From the NCBI GenBank assembly GCA_002083825.1, contig DAZV01000026.1, positions 487,119 through 551,118 on the forward strand: 64,000 nucleotides of DNA. The letters run 5' to 3'. A program made the position numbers and the translations under genes. Source of the stretch: Candidatus Sericytochromatia bacterium S15B-MN24 CBMW_12. GTDB lineage: Bacteria; Cyanobacteriota; Sericytochromatia; S15B-MN24; UBA4093. Position 1 is the first letter of the stretch; each line of letters starts with the position of its first letter. The notes beneath the pieces were generated by a model. That model worked only from the letters and a program-made list of their open reading frames with translations, searched no databases and was not told the DNA's origin. Shown here one piece after another: positions 10,184-19,373 of this stretch.

Positions 10184-11998
10184 TTACTCGGCGACATCGG
10201 CCGGCAGGTCGATGGTGAAGCGGCTGCCTTTTTCGGGCTGGCTTTCCACGCTGATCCGGCCATGGTGCAACTCGGCCAGCTTCTTGACGATGGTGAGTCC
10301 CAGCCCCAACCCGCCCTTTTGGAGGGCCTCCGCGGCTTCGAGTTGATTGAAGGCCTCCCAGATCCGACTCAGATCCTCCGGCTTGATTCCCTTTCCGGTA
10401 TCCCAGACCACGATCTGAACCCGCCCGTCGCGAGCCATGAGGTCCACCCCGATGCGTCCGCCGCTTGGGGTGGACCTCATGGCGTTCTCCAGCAGTTCCA
10501 GGAGCATCTGGGTGATCCTCCGCGAGTCGCCGCAGATCGTCGGAAGGTCGGGCTCGAAGCGAGTCTCAACCTGGATGTTCGCCTGCTCGAGTTCTAGGGC
10601 CATCACCTCGAGGGCATTGAGCGCGACCTCGGATACCGAAACCTCGGTCTTATACAAGGGCAGGCTGCCACTCAGCATGGCGCTGTAGTCGATCATGTTC
10701 GTGATCTGGGCGCTCAGGCGCCGGCTGCCCTCCTGAAGTCCCTTCAGCAAGACCTCGTCGGGATACTTGTCCTGGATAAGCTCGGTATAGCCGATGATGA
10801 GCGAAAGCGGGGTCTTCATCTCGTGCGAGATGGTCGAGAGGAAGGTATCCTTCAGGCGATCGAGGGACTTGAGTTTTTCCAGGGCCTGCTGAAGTTCACA
10901 CGTCCGATCCGCGACTTGCGCTTCGAGCGAGACCTTCGACTGCTCAAGCTCCTTGGCCATCAGGTTGAAGGAAAGTTCCAGCGCATGGAGTTCTTGCGTG
11001 GGAAGCGGCGGCACGCGTACCCCCCATTCGCCTTCGCCTAGACGCTTGGCCTTCTCCACCAGGAGTTCTATCGGGCGGCTTGTCTGGCGAATACCTAGCT
11101 GGACCAAGTAGAAGACCAGCCCGAAGCCGAGGATCCCGATGCCCATGATGGCGAGCAGCAAGTGCTGGATCATGCCGACGGAGTCGGCGACGGGGATTCC
11201 CGCGACGACGATCCAGCCGGTGGCCGGATGATGGTAGAACGCCGTGATGCGCTCGATCTGGTCGGCCCAGCGCAGGATCAGCGTGCCCTGGGGATGCGTG
11301 AGGATATAGGCCATGGCCGCCGAGACGATGCGTTCTCCCAGGGGGCCCGTGATCTGCGAGCGGGCCAGCCGGCGGCCGGTGGAATCCACCATGTTCACCG
11401 CCACCCGCTGCCGGAAGGCAGGAGCCGAGAAAAAGTTCGCGATGTAATTCGGATCGTAGTGGATCGCCAGGGCGCGCCGCGCCGCCCCCTGCCCGTACGG
11501 ATAGACCAGGGTGAGCATCGGACGCTGGTCGAGAGGCAAGGTGGTGAAGCCGGACATGGTGGGCTCGCCGGTTCGCAGCGCATCCTTGACGAAGGCCTGG
11601 CCGCTAAGGTCGACCGGGGGACTCCCGTAGGGCCTGAAGGTGGATATCACGGCGCGCCCGGAGGTGTCGAGCATCGAGAGACCGAGCCAGCCTGTCGTCC
11701 CCTCGTCGACCCACTTCAGCATGCGGTAGGCCTGGAGTGTCGGGCCGGCTCGAAGCTCGGAGGCGCTAGCCAGCAAGGCCAGAAAGGCCTCTTGCTGGTC
11801 CATCCAGCGATCCAGGCTGGTGTACCCAATCTGCGCCTGGCGGTCGACTTGTCTGAAGTAACTCTGTTTGGCCGCCAGGTAGAGCCAGACCATCAGCCCA
11901 CCGCCGAAGAGCAGAATCGGCACGTAGGCCAGCAGAAAGAGGACCCGGAACCGGGCCCCCAGGCTGAGTTCGTCCCACCAGGCCCGCCAACCTTCCAT
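10184..11998 (-). CDS. Membrane sensor histidine kinase, copy A of a tandem pair
   Basis: The 604-residue kinase has a first membrane helix at about 17-40, then an extracytoplasmic sensor region resembling a Cache-type double domain (about 45-280). A second helix at ~285-312 is followed by HAMP, a coiled-coil, and the HisKA box ISHEMKTPLSLIIGYTEL with the phospho-acceptor His392. The HATPase_c domain has an N box (LLELLENAMR), DTGKGI and GGLGLGLTIV. No response regulator is adjacent. It is a paralogue of the gene directly upstream, with the same length and the same H392. GGGAGGAT precedes the ATG. Confidence 0.92.
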   Translation of the reverse strand: MEGWRAWWDELSLGARFRVLFLLAYVPILLFGGGLMVWLYLAAKQSYFRQVDRQAQIGYTSLDRWMDQQEAFLALLASASELRAGPTLQAYRMLKWVDEGTTGWLGLSMLDTSGRAVISTFRPYGSPPVDLSGQAFVKDALRTGEPTMSGFTTLPLDQRPMLTLVYPYGQGAARRALAIHYDPNYIANFFSAPAFRQRVAVNMVDSTGRRLARSQITGPLGERIVSAAMAYILTHPQGTLILRWADQIERITAFYHHPATGWIVVAGIPVADSVGMIQHLLLAIMGIGILGFGLVFYLVQLGIRQTSRPIELLVEKAKRLGEGEWGVRVPPLPTQELHALELSFNLMAKELEQSKVSLEAQVADRTCELQQALEKLKSLDRLKDTFLSTISHEMKTPLSLIIGYTELIQDKYPDEVLLKGLQEGSRRLSAQITNMIDYSAMLSGSLPLYKTEVSVSEVALNALEVMALELEQANIQVETRFEPDLPTICGDSRRITQMLLELLENAMRSTPSGGRIGVDLMARDGRVQIVVWDTGKGIKPEDLSRIWEAFNQLEAAEALQKGGLGLGLTIVKKLAELHHGRISVESQPEKGSRFTIDLPADVAE

Positions 11999-12099
11999 GC
12001 GATCCTCCCTCGAAGGGCTCCATGCATCTTAGGGGTCGGGTCGCGGAGAGGGTTGGGTGGAGAAGACCAAGGAATTATCGCGGCGTGATCGCCTGAGCC

Positions 12100-13914
12100 T
12101 TACTTGACGGCTTCGATCGGGAGGTAGAGGATGAAGCGGCTGCCCTGATCCGGGCGACTCTCCACCTCGACGCGGCCATGGTGCAACTCCACCAGCTTCT
12201 TGACGATGGTGAGCCCGAGTCCCAGTCCCCCCGTCCGAATGAGTTCGCCGGTCTCGATCCGATTGAACGCCTCCCAGATCCGGGCGGAATCCTGCTTCTT
12301 CATCCCGATTCCCGTATCCCAGACCACGATCCGGACGAAACCCTCCTGGGACGTAACCTCCACTCCGATCCGGCCCCCGCTGGGGGTATACCTCCGCGCG
12401 TTATCCAGGAGCTCCATGAGCATTTGGGTGATCCGCCGCGAGTCTCCGCGGACCGGGGGAACGTCGGGTTCCAGGTGGGTCTCCACCTGAAGGTTCTTCA
12501 GCTTGAACTCGGTGTCCATGATGTCGAGGGCATTGCGAGCGACCTCGCATACCGAGACCTCGGTCATGTAGAGGGGCAGGCTACCGCCCAGGAGGGCGCT
12601 GTAATCGAGCATGTTGTTGATGTGGGTGGTCAACCGCCGGCTTCCGTCCTGAAGCCCCTTCAGCAGTTCCTCGGTGGGATACTTGTCTTGCAACAGTTCG
12701 GTATAACCGATGATCAGCGAGAGCGGAGTCTTCATCTCGTGCGAGATGGTCGAGAGGAAGTGATCCTTCAGGCGATCGAGGGACTTGAGTTTCTCGAGGG
12801 CCTGCTGAAGCTCTTGGGTCCGGTTCTCGACCTGCGCCTCGAGCGAGACATGGGATTGCTCGACCTCTTCGGCCAACTGGTTGAAGGACCGTCCCAGGGC
12901 ATTCATTTCTCGGGTGGGCAGCGGAGGCACCCGAATTGCCAGGTCGCCTTCTCCGAAGCGGCGGGTCCGGTCGACCAGGATCGCGACAGGCCGGCTCGCC
13001 TGGCGAATGCCGAGCTGGAGCATCCAGAAGACCAGCCCGAAGCCCAGGATCCCGACGCCCAGGATGGCAAGCAGCGTGCGCCGGATCATGCCGACGGAGT
13101 CGGCGAAGGGGATCCCGGCGATGACGATCCAGCCGGTGGCGGGGTGATGGTAGAACGATGTGATGCGCTCGATGTTGTCGGCCCAGCGCAGGCTCAGCGT
13201 GCCCTGGGGTTGCGAGAGGACGTAGGTCATGGCCGGCGAGACGATGCGTTCCCCCAGGGGGCCCGGGAGCTGCGGGCGGGCCAGCCGGCGACCGGTGGCG
13301 TCCACCATGGACACCACCACCCGCTGCTGGAAGGCCGGATCCGAGAAAAAGTTCGCGATGTGGAGCGGATCGAAGTGGATCGCCAGGGCGCGCCGTGCCG
13401 CGCCCTGTCCGTACGGATAGACCAAGGTGAGCGTCGGGCGCTGGTCGAGCGGCAAGGTGGTGAAGCCCGACATGGCTGGCTCTCCGGTTCGCATGGCGCG
13501 CTGGACGTAGGCCTCGTTGCCCAAGTCGACCGGCGGACTCCCGTAGGGCCTGTAGGAGGACATCACGGCGCGCCCGGAGGCGTCGAGCATCGAGAGACCG
13601 AGCCAGCCCACCATCTTCCGGTCGATCCGCGTCAGCACCTGATAGGCCTGGGGAGTCGGGCCGGACCGGATGTCAGGATTGATCGCCAACAGCGCCAGGA
13701 AGGACTTTTGCTGGTCGCTCCAGCGATCCAGGCTGACGTAGGCGATCTGCGCCTGGCGGTCCACCTGTTCGAAGAAGCTCCGCTGGGCCGCTATGTAGAG
13801 CCAGACCATCAGCCAGCCGCCGACGATCAGGACCGGCACGTAAGCCAGCAGGAAGATGACCCGGAATCGGGCCCCCAGGCTGAGTGCGTCCCAAAAGCGA
13901 CGCCAACCTTGCAT
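12100..13914 (-). CDS. Membrane sensor histidine kinase, copy B of a tandem pair
   Basis: The architecture matches copy A: two membrane helices around a ~240-residue periplasmic sensor region, HAMP, HisKA with His392, and HATPase_c with an N box (LMELLDNARR), DTGIGM and GGLGLGLTIV. The 604-residue length is identical and most motifs are shared, including YGSPPVDL and MSGFTTLPLDQRPTLTLVYP in the sensor region. Differences are spread along the protein, so the duplication is not recent. The spacer between the copies is 101 bases. The ligand is unknown. Confidence 0.92.
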   Translation of the reverse strand: MQGWRRFWDALSLGARFRVIFLLAYVPVLIVGGWLMVWLYIAAQRSFFEQVDRQAQIAYVSLDRWSDQQKSFLALLAINPDIRSGPTPQAYQVLTRIDRKMVGWLGLSMLDASGRAVMSSYRPYGSPPVDLGNEAYVQRAMRTGEPAMSGFTTLPLDQRPTLTLVYPYGQGAARRALAIHFDPLHIANFFSDPAFQQRVVVSMVDATGRRLARPQLPGPLGERIVSPAMTYVLSQPQGTLSLRWADNIERITSFYHHPATGWIVIAGIPFADSVGMIRRTLLAILGVGILGFGLVFWMLQLGIRQASRPVAILVDRTRRFGEGDLAIRVPPLPTREMNALGRSFNQLAEEVEQSHVSLEAQVENRTQELQQALEKLKSLDRLKDHFLSTISHEMKTPLSLIIGYTELLQDKYPTEELLKGLQDGSRRLTTHINNMLDYSALLGGSLPLYMTEVSVCEVARNALDIMDTEFKLKNLQVETHLEPDVPPVRGDSRRITQMLMELLDNARRYTPSGGRIGVEVTSQEGFVRIVVWDTGIGMKKQDSARIWEAFNRIETGELIRTGGLGLGLTIVKKLVELHHGRVEVESRPDQGSRFILYLPIEAVK

Positions 13915-13982
13915 GCGTTTCTTCCTCGAAAGGCCTCTCGCTCGACAGGAATCGTGATCGGGGCGCGAGAGGATGGGGGCGG

Positions 13983-14576
13983 CTAGAGGGAAGCCATGCG
14001 CGAAATAGCCGACCAGAGCCGTTCTCGGTTGATCCCGCTCTCGGCCGAGACCGGAATGAGCTCGTCACCGGGGAAGTGCTCCATGCCCAGCGTCTCCCAG
14101 ACCTTTGCCAGGTGGGGATCGAGCTCGGAGCGCTTCAACTTGTCCGACTTGGTGGCGGCCACCACGACCGGGATGTCCGCCGCCTTCGCCCAGTGATACA
14201 TCTGGACATCGTCGGCAGTCGGAGAATGCCGCAGATCCACGATTAGCACCAGCCCCTTCAGATCTTTGGCCTCGTGCAGGTAACGCTCGATCATTTGGCC
14301 CCAGGCCTGCTTCTCGGTTTTCGAAACCTTCGCGAAGCCGTAGCCCGGCAGGTCGACGAGGTGAATTTGGCCGTTGACGACGAAGAAGTTCAGCGTCGCC
14401 GTTTTCCCTGGCGTGGACGAGGTTTTTGCCAGCGCTTTTCGGTTCACCAGCTTGTTGATGAGCGAACTCTTGCCGACGTTCGAGCGGCCCGCAAAGGCCA
14501 CCCCCGGCAGCCGCTGGCGAGGATACTGGTCGGGCCTGACGGCCGAGCAGATGAAATCTGCCGAAAGGATCTTCAC
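13983..14576 (-). CDS. engB: Ribosome biogenesis GTPase EngB/YsxC
   Basis: This 197-residue TRAFAC GTPase acts in large ribosomal subunit assembly. G1 is GRSNVGKSS at residues 30-38, G2 lies around TSSTPGKT, G3 is DLPGYG, G4 is TKSD and G5 lies around VSAESG. The start is a GTG at 14574-14576 with CAGGAGATTCT upstream. The GTG overlaps the stop of the ArsC-type gene by four bases (GTGA), so translation is probably coupled. Confidence 0.95.
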   Translation of the reverse strand: MKILSADFICSAVRPDQYPRQRLPGVAFAGRSNVGKSSLINKLVNRKALAKTSSTPGKTATLNFFVVNGQIHLVDLPGYGFAKVSKTEKQAWGQMIERYLHEAKDLKGLVLIVDLRHSPTADDVQMYHWAKAADIPVVVAATKSDKLKRSELDPHLAKVWETLGMEHFPGDELIPVSAESGINRERLWSAISRMASL

Positions 14577-14920
14577 AGAATCTCCTGAATCCGCTCGGGC
14601 GGGCGTGCCACGATGGCCTTTTCGCCCCGGACGACGATGGGCCGTTCCAGCAGCGCGGGGTTTTCGGCCAGCAAGCGGATGCCTTCCTCGCGCGTCAGAC
14701 TCTTGCCGACCAGTCCGAGCTCCTTGAAGAGGTCGTCCTGCGTCCGCATGACGGCGAGGGGCTCCAGCCCGAGCGCGGTCAGCAATTGATCGAGCTCGGT
14801 GGCCGACGGTGGGGTTTCAAGGTAGCGCACGACCGTGGCGTCGACGCCGGCCTCCTCGAGCAGCGTCAAGGCCTGCCGGCTCTTGCTGCAGCGAGGATTA
14901 TGAAAAATGACTGTTTTCAC
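14573..14920 (-). CDS. ArsC/Spx family arsenate-reductase-like protein
   Basis: This 115-residue glutaredoxin-fold protein has the active cysteine in FHNPRCSKSRQAL at about residues 5-17 and the family arginine in RPIVVRGEKAIVARPPE. This matches the glutathione/glutaredoxin-type ArsC and YfgD subgroup. Whether arsenate is the substrate cannot be told, as no other ars gene is nearby. The start is a GTG (14918-14920) with GGAGAA ten bases upstream; an upstream TTG would add 15 unrelated residues. It overlaps engB by four bases. Confidence 0.88.
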   Translation of the reverse strand: MKTVIFHNPRCSKSRQALTLLEEAGVDATVVRYLETPPSATELDQLLTALGLEPLAVMRTQDDLFKELGLVGKSLTREEGIRLLAENPALLERPIVVRGEKAIVARPPERIQEIL

Positions 14921-15010
14921 GTTATATGGGTTCTCCGAAGGGGGGAGTGCGGGGGAAAGGCTCAAGTTGAACTTCCATGATAGCAGAGGTGGAGCGATTC
15001 GGTTTCGTCC

Positions 15011-15466
15011 TCAGCTTCCCAGCGCTTGGTCGAGTGCCTGGCGAAGGCTCAATCCCGAGGTCGGGCCCACGAAACGCTTCGTGGGTCGTCCCGTGGAATC
15101 CAGGATCACGAAGGTGGGAGTGGCCCGGACGCCCAACTTTGCGCTCAGTTTTCTCACGGAGTCTCCCTCCGGGTAGTCGTTCAAACGATCGATCTCGTAG
15201 ATCTTGACGGTCGCGCGCCCCTCGTAGTCCCTTCGGATCCCGTCCACCACCGGCCGAAGCACGATGCAAGAAGGGCAGTGCGTCTGACTGAACTCCAGGA
15301 GCACCGGCTTTCCGCCGGTCAGAAAGTCGATCGGTTGCCCGCCGATTTGCTCGCCTGAAGAGGGCAGGACGTACCGTCCGACTATCCAGGCGAGCATCCC
15401 GATGGCCGCGACGTTGAGCCCGCGTTCGAGCCAGACCTTCCAGCCTGACTTGCTCTTAGCGGGCAC
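15011..15466 (-). CDS. Membrane-anchored thioredoxin-fold protein (CPSC)
   Basis: A single N-terminal membrane helix (about residues 17-33) is followed by a thioredoxin domain with C64-P-S-C67 and a cis-proline region ATPTFV. It probably faces the periplasm and acts in thiol redox chemistry or cytochrome maturation, like TlpA relatives. The GTG at 15464-15466 has GGAAAG about ten bases upstream and lies inside the end of the MMPL gene (11-base overlap). It is the last gene of the six-gene 15-24 kb operon. A GTG three codons earlier is possible. Confidence 0.85.
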   Translation of the reverse strand: MPAKSKSGWKVWLERGLNVAAIGMLAWIVGRYVLPSSGEQIGGQPIDFLTGGKPVLLEFSQTHCPSCIVLRPVVDGIRRDYEGRATVKIYEIDRLNDYPEGDSVRKLSAKLGVRATPTFVILDSTGRPTKRFVGPTSGLSLRQALDQALGS

Positions 15467-17705
15467 GGCGACCACTCTTTCCGAATCCGCGCCAGTTCCA
15501 GTCCCCCGCAAGGCGCATGAGGGCTGGTACCAGGAGGATCCGGATGATGGTGGCATCCACCAGCACGGCCACGGCGAGTCCCAGTCCCAGCATCTGCACG
15601 ATCACCATTTCGGCCCAGGCGAAGGCGCCGAAGATCACGACCATGATGAGCGCGGCGGAGGTGATGATGCCGGCGGTGGAGGCCACGCCTTCGACGGTTG
15701 CGTGGGTGTTGTCGCCGGTTTCATCGTAGACTTCCTTGATTCGGTGGAGCAGGAAGACTTCGTAGTCCATCGAGAGGCCGAAGATGATACAGAAGAGCAT
15801 CAACGGGATGCTCAGGGGAATCGCGCCCGAAGGAGCGCTCAAACCGAATATCTGGGCGCCCCAGCCGTACTGGAAGACGGCGACGATGGTTCCGTAGGCG
15901 GCTCCGACCGAGAGCAGGTTCATGAGGACGGCTTTGATGGGGACCAGGAAGGATCGGAAGGCGAGGGTCAGGACGAGCAGGGTGGCGAGGACGACGAAGC
16001 CGATGACCCAGGGGTAGACGCCGAGCATGGCGGCGTCGAAGTCGTTGTAGAAGGAGGCTTGTCCTCCGACGAGAACGGTGAAGCCCGGGGGGGCTTTTTT
16101 TCCGAGTTCGGCGGCGAGGCGTTTGGTTTCCTCGAAGGGGACGCCATCCTGGAGGGTGAGGTACATGTAGGTCGAGTGGCGATCGCGGCTGAGGAAGAGA
16201 TCGCCGAGCAGGGGGTACTGTTTGATGGCGGCATCGAGGTTGCGGTAGAGCATGAAGTACTCGGCGGGTCCCATTCCGGCGCGGAGGTCGACGGGGCCGG
16301 CGACTTCGGCGACGCGGGAGTCGGCCTTGAGTTCGCGGGAGTAGGCGAGGAGTGCGGGAAGGGTCTCGAGGCTGAGGGCGTCTCGATCGGATTTCAGCAC
16401 GAGGTGGACGGGGGCGATCACTCCGCCCTTGCCCATGGCCATGAGGGCGTCGTGGCCTTGCTGGAACTCGAGTCGTTCCGGGAGCCATCGTCCGTCGGGG
16501 AATCCGAGTTTGATGTCGACGGCGGGCCAGGACAGAGCGGCGATCAGGACGAGGGCCGAGAGTCCGAAAGGGATGGGGCGTCGCATGATCCGCTTGGCCC
16601 ACCGCCGCCAGGCGGGTTGTTGAGCGGCGAGCGTCGGTAGTTTCAACCAGCGCGGCGAGTCCACGCGGGGCCCGAGGACTCCCAGCAGAGCCGGTAGCAG
16701 GGTCAGGGCGAGGGTAACCGACCCGATCACCACGATGAAGCCGCCCCAGCCGATGGATCGGGTGTCAAGGATGGGGGTGGCAGCGAGGCCTGCAAAGCCG
16801 ATGAGCACGGTAAGCCCGGAGAATAGCACGGCGAGGCCGGCCGTTGAGACGGTTTCCTCGATGGCCTGGGAGGTTTCGAGTCCGCGGGCGAGGGCGTCAC
16901 GGAAGCGGTTGACCATCAGGAGCGAGTAATCGATGCCCATGGCGAGTCCGAGCATGGTGGAGACGCTTTGGGCGAAGGCGGTGAGTTCGATCGTTCCGGC
17001 GACGAGGAAGAGCAGTCCCTGGGTGAGGACGATGGCGCATGCTCCCATGACGAGGGGGATGCCGGCGGCGGCGAGGGTGCCGAAGGCCAGCAGCAGTACG
17101 AGGATGGTGAGGGGTAGGCTGCGCGTTTCGGCTTTGCTGGTATCCTCGGTGCTGAACTGGTTGATGTCGTAGGTCAGGGCGCCTCGGCCGGTGACGTGCC
17201 ACTCGAAGCTGGGATCCTGTTTCCGGGTTTCGAGTCCCGCGGCTTGGATGGCTTGGCGGATGGCGGGAACGGCTTTTTCGGCTCCGCGCACGTCCCGGGC
17301 GTTGAGGCCGATGAAGGCGAAGGTTTCGCGCTTGTCGCGAGAGAGCAGGCGGACGTCGTCGGCCGCGGGGTAGGCGGTGACGTCGGAGACGTCTGCATGG
17401 GCCTCGAGACTCGCGACGGATTCTTGCAGGAAGGATCGGAAGGCGGGGTCGTCGACGGTCTGGCGATCGCTCTTGGCCACCAGTACCAGGACCTGGGAGT
17501 AGGGGTTATTGAATTCGCGGGCGAGGATTTGCTCGACGCGTTCGGATTGGCTGCCGGCGATGCCTCCGGTGCCTCCCGCCAGGACCTGGGTGATGCGAGA
17601 GGCTCCCAGGCCGGCGACGGCTACGGCGACGAGCCAGAGGGCGATGACGGCGAGTCGGTGGCGGTAGAGCCAGGCGCCCAGCCTGGTGAAGCGCGCTTTG
17701 AGCAT
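15456..17705 (-). CDS. MMPL/RND family lipid transporter
   Basis: The 749-residue protein has two repeated halves, each with one helix, a ~130-200-residue periplasmic loop and a cluster of five helices. Typical MMPL/RND segments are GLAMGIDYSLLMVNRF (TM4-like, about 255-270) and IIFGLSMDYEVFLLHRI (about 640-656), whose Asp-Tyr pairs are the proton-relay positions. Relatives export lipids, hopanoids or lipopeptides. The position after an acyl-AMP ligase suggests export of a lipid made by this operon. GAGGAG precedes the ATG. Confidence 0.94.
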   Translation of the reverse strand: MLKARFTRLGAWLYRHRLAVIALWLVAVAVAGLGASRITQVLAGGTGGIAGSQSERVEQILAREFNNPYSQVLVLVAKSDRQTVDDPAFRSFLQESVASLEAHADVSDVTAYPAADDVRLLSRDKRETFAFIGLNARDVRGAEKAVPAIRQAIQAAGLETRKQDPSFEWHVTGRGALTYDINQFSTEDTSKAETRSLPLTILVLLLAFGTLAAAGIPLVMGACAIVLTQGLLFLVAGTIELTAFAQSVSTMLGLAMGIDYSLLMVNRFRDALARGLETSQAIEETVSTAGLAVLFSGLTVLIGFAGLAATPILDTRSIGWGGFIVVIGSVTLALTLLPALLGVLGPRVDSPRWLKLPTLAAQQPAWRRWAKRIMRRPIPFGLSALVLIAALSWPAVDIKLGFPDGRWLPERLEFQQGHDALMAMGKGGVIAPVHLVLKSDRDALSLETLPALLAYSRELKADSRVAEVAGPVDLRAGMGPAEYFMLYRNLDAAIKQYPLLGDLFLSRDRHSTYMYLTLQDGVPFEETKRLAAELGKKAPPGFTVLVGGQASFYNDFDAAMLGVYPWVIGFVVLATLLVLTLAFRSFLVPIKAVLMNLLSVGAAYGTIVAVFQYGWGAQIFGLSAPSGAIPLSIPLMLFCIIFGLSMDYEVFLLHRIKEVYDETGDNTHATVEGVASTAGIITSAALIMVVIFGAFAWAEMVIVQMLGLGLAVAVLVDATIIRILLVPALMRLAGDWNWRGFGKSGRRAR

Positions 17706-17730
17706 GGGAACTCCTCGTTTTGCCTGCGGT

Positions 17731-19368
17731 CTAGCTGATCCGGCTCAAGTGGCGTCGCAGCTTGGGGTAGTCGATTTTGACGTTATGGCGGGGATCCACG
17801 GGCATCTTGCGGACGAAGCAGATGCGATCGGCCGGCATTCCACTAAGTTCCAGCTTCGAGTGGGCCGCGGCTCGCCATTCCTCGCGCTTTCGCCGCGAGC
17901 TCCACTTGCGCGGCTCGAGGGCCACGACCACCTTCCCCTCGAGATCCAGGACGGCGGCCTTTTTCACGAAGTCGAGTTGCTGGGCCACGGCTTCCACCGG
18001 GAGCGGATAAATCGTTCGGTGGCCTTGCGTGATGAGGTCGTTCACGCGTCCGAGCAGCCAGATGCGTCCGTCGGAGTCCAGGTAGCCGACGTCTCCGAGT
18101 CGGTGCCAGAGGGTGCCGTCACGGTCTCGGATCTTGTTTTCGCGCACGGCCTCCGGGTTGCGGTAGTAGTCTTTGCCGACGTGGTCGCCGGTCACGATCA
18201 GTTCGCCGACTTCGCCGCGGGGCATGGCGAGGGTCGCGAGTCCTTCGGGGGGGGCTTCGACGGGCCCGTTGACGATCCGGATCACCTCGAGTCGGATGCC
18301 ATGGGCGGGCCGTCCCACGCAGTTGCCGCGCCCCTGGCGGGTGAGTTCGCCGGTTTCCTCGCAGACCTCCTGGGCGGAGATGAGGGCCACGGGTTCGGCT
18401 TCGGTGGAGCCGTAGCCGATGAAGGCCTGGCCGTTGGGCATCAAGGGTCGCAGGATTTCGAGGAGTCCCGGGGGAACGGGTCCGCCGCCGGTGAAGAGGG
18501 TGCGCAGGGTGGGAAGTTTCAGGCCGTGGTCGACGCAGTGGTCCGCGATGGGCTTCCAGTAGGCTGGCGAGCCCACGGCCGTCGTGATCCGGTGGTCCCG
18601 GATCTGGCGCAGGATGACCTTGGGGTCGACATCCGAGGGGCTCGCCCTCATGGGGAGGACGCTGGTGACGCCGGCGGCGAGGTTGTTGAGCACGAAGATG
18701 GGCAGGGTGGTGAGGTCGACGTCCCCCGGCCGGAGGCCCATTTCTCGGCAAAGGGCCTTGTGCTGGGCCACCAAGAAGCCGTGGGTGCGATTGGCCCCCT
18801 TGGGGGTACCGGTGCTGCCGGTGGTGAAGGTGATGAGGGCGGTGGTATCGGGTGCGACGTCGAGGGTGGGCGCGGGGGGATGGTCCTCGTCGAGGAGGCG
18901 TTCCAGTTGGATCTCGCCGAGGATGGCGGGTCCCCGGGCGGTCAGGCGAAGGGGAATGGGGGCGAGGATTCCGGTCAGGCGGGCCATGAGCTGGATCATG
19001 GGGATGCCGGCGAAGGCCTTGGGTTCGGTGAGGGCGATGCAGCGTTTGATCTGCGCGAGACCGACCCAGGGGTCGATGAAGACGATGATGACGGCGCGCT
19101 TGAGGAGGGCGAGCAGGAGGGTGTAGAGTTCGAGGCTCATGGGAATCATGACGACCACGCGATCGCCGCTCGCGAGGCCGCGGGCTGTGAGGGCGGCCGC
19201 GAGGCGGTTCACCCGGCCCTCGAGTTCCGCGAAGGTGAGCGTCTCGTCCTCGATGGATCCGTCGGGCCGCAGGCGGCGCGGGAAGATGATGGCGGGGCGA
19301 TCGGGAGTCGCTTTCGCCCAGTGATCGAGGTAGCCGATGACGTTCGAGTGCGTGATCAGGGTTTCCAT
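17731..19368 (-). CDS. AMP-dependent acyl/aryl acid ligase (ANL superfamily)
   Basis: The 545-residue adenylating enzyme has a phosphate-binding loop TFTTGSTGTPKG at residues 180-191, IGYGSTEAEPV (A5) and GDVGYLDSDGRIWLLGR (A7-A8). The expected C-terminal lysine lies near NVKIDYPKL. It resembles OleC/fatty-acid-CoA ligase subfamilies, but no OleA, OleB or OleD gene is adjacent, so the acid substrate is open. It sits five bases after the YghO-like gene and 25 before the MMPL exporter. Confidence 0.88.
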   Translation of the reverse strand: METLITHSNVIGYLDHWAKATPDRPAIIFPRRLRPDGSIEDETLTFAELEGRVNRLAAALTARGLASGDRVVVMIPMSLELYTLLLALLKRAVIIVFIDPWVGLAQIKRCIALTEPKAFAGIPMIQLMARLTGILAPIPLRLTARGPAILGEIQLERLLDEDHPPAPTLDVAPDTTALITFTTGSTGTPKGANRTHGFLVAQHKALCREMGLRPGDVDLTTLPIFVLNNLAAGVTSVLPMRASPSDVDPKVILRQIRDHRITTAVGSPAYWKPIADHCVDHGLKLPTLRTLFTGGGPVPPGLLEILRPLMPNGQAFIGYGSTEAEPVALISAQEVCEETGELTRQGRGNCVGRPAHGIRLEVIRIVNGPVEAPPEGLATLAMPRGEVGELIVTGDHVGKDYYRNPEAVRENKIRDRDGTLWHRLGDVGYLDSDGRIWLLGRVNDLITQGHRTIYPLPVEAVAQQLDFVKKAAVLDLEGKVVVALEPRKWSSRRKREEWRAAAHSKLELSGMPADRICFVRKMPVDPRHNVKIDYPKLRRHLSRIS

Positions 19369-19373
19369 GCGGC

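Noticed and set aside
12178-13986. 602-codon open frame opposite the second sensor kinase
   Set aside because: The minus-strand kinase has full domain structure; the antisense frame has only GC-skewed low-complexity sequence.
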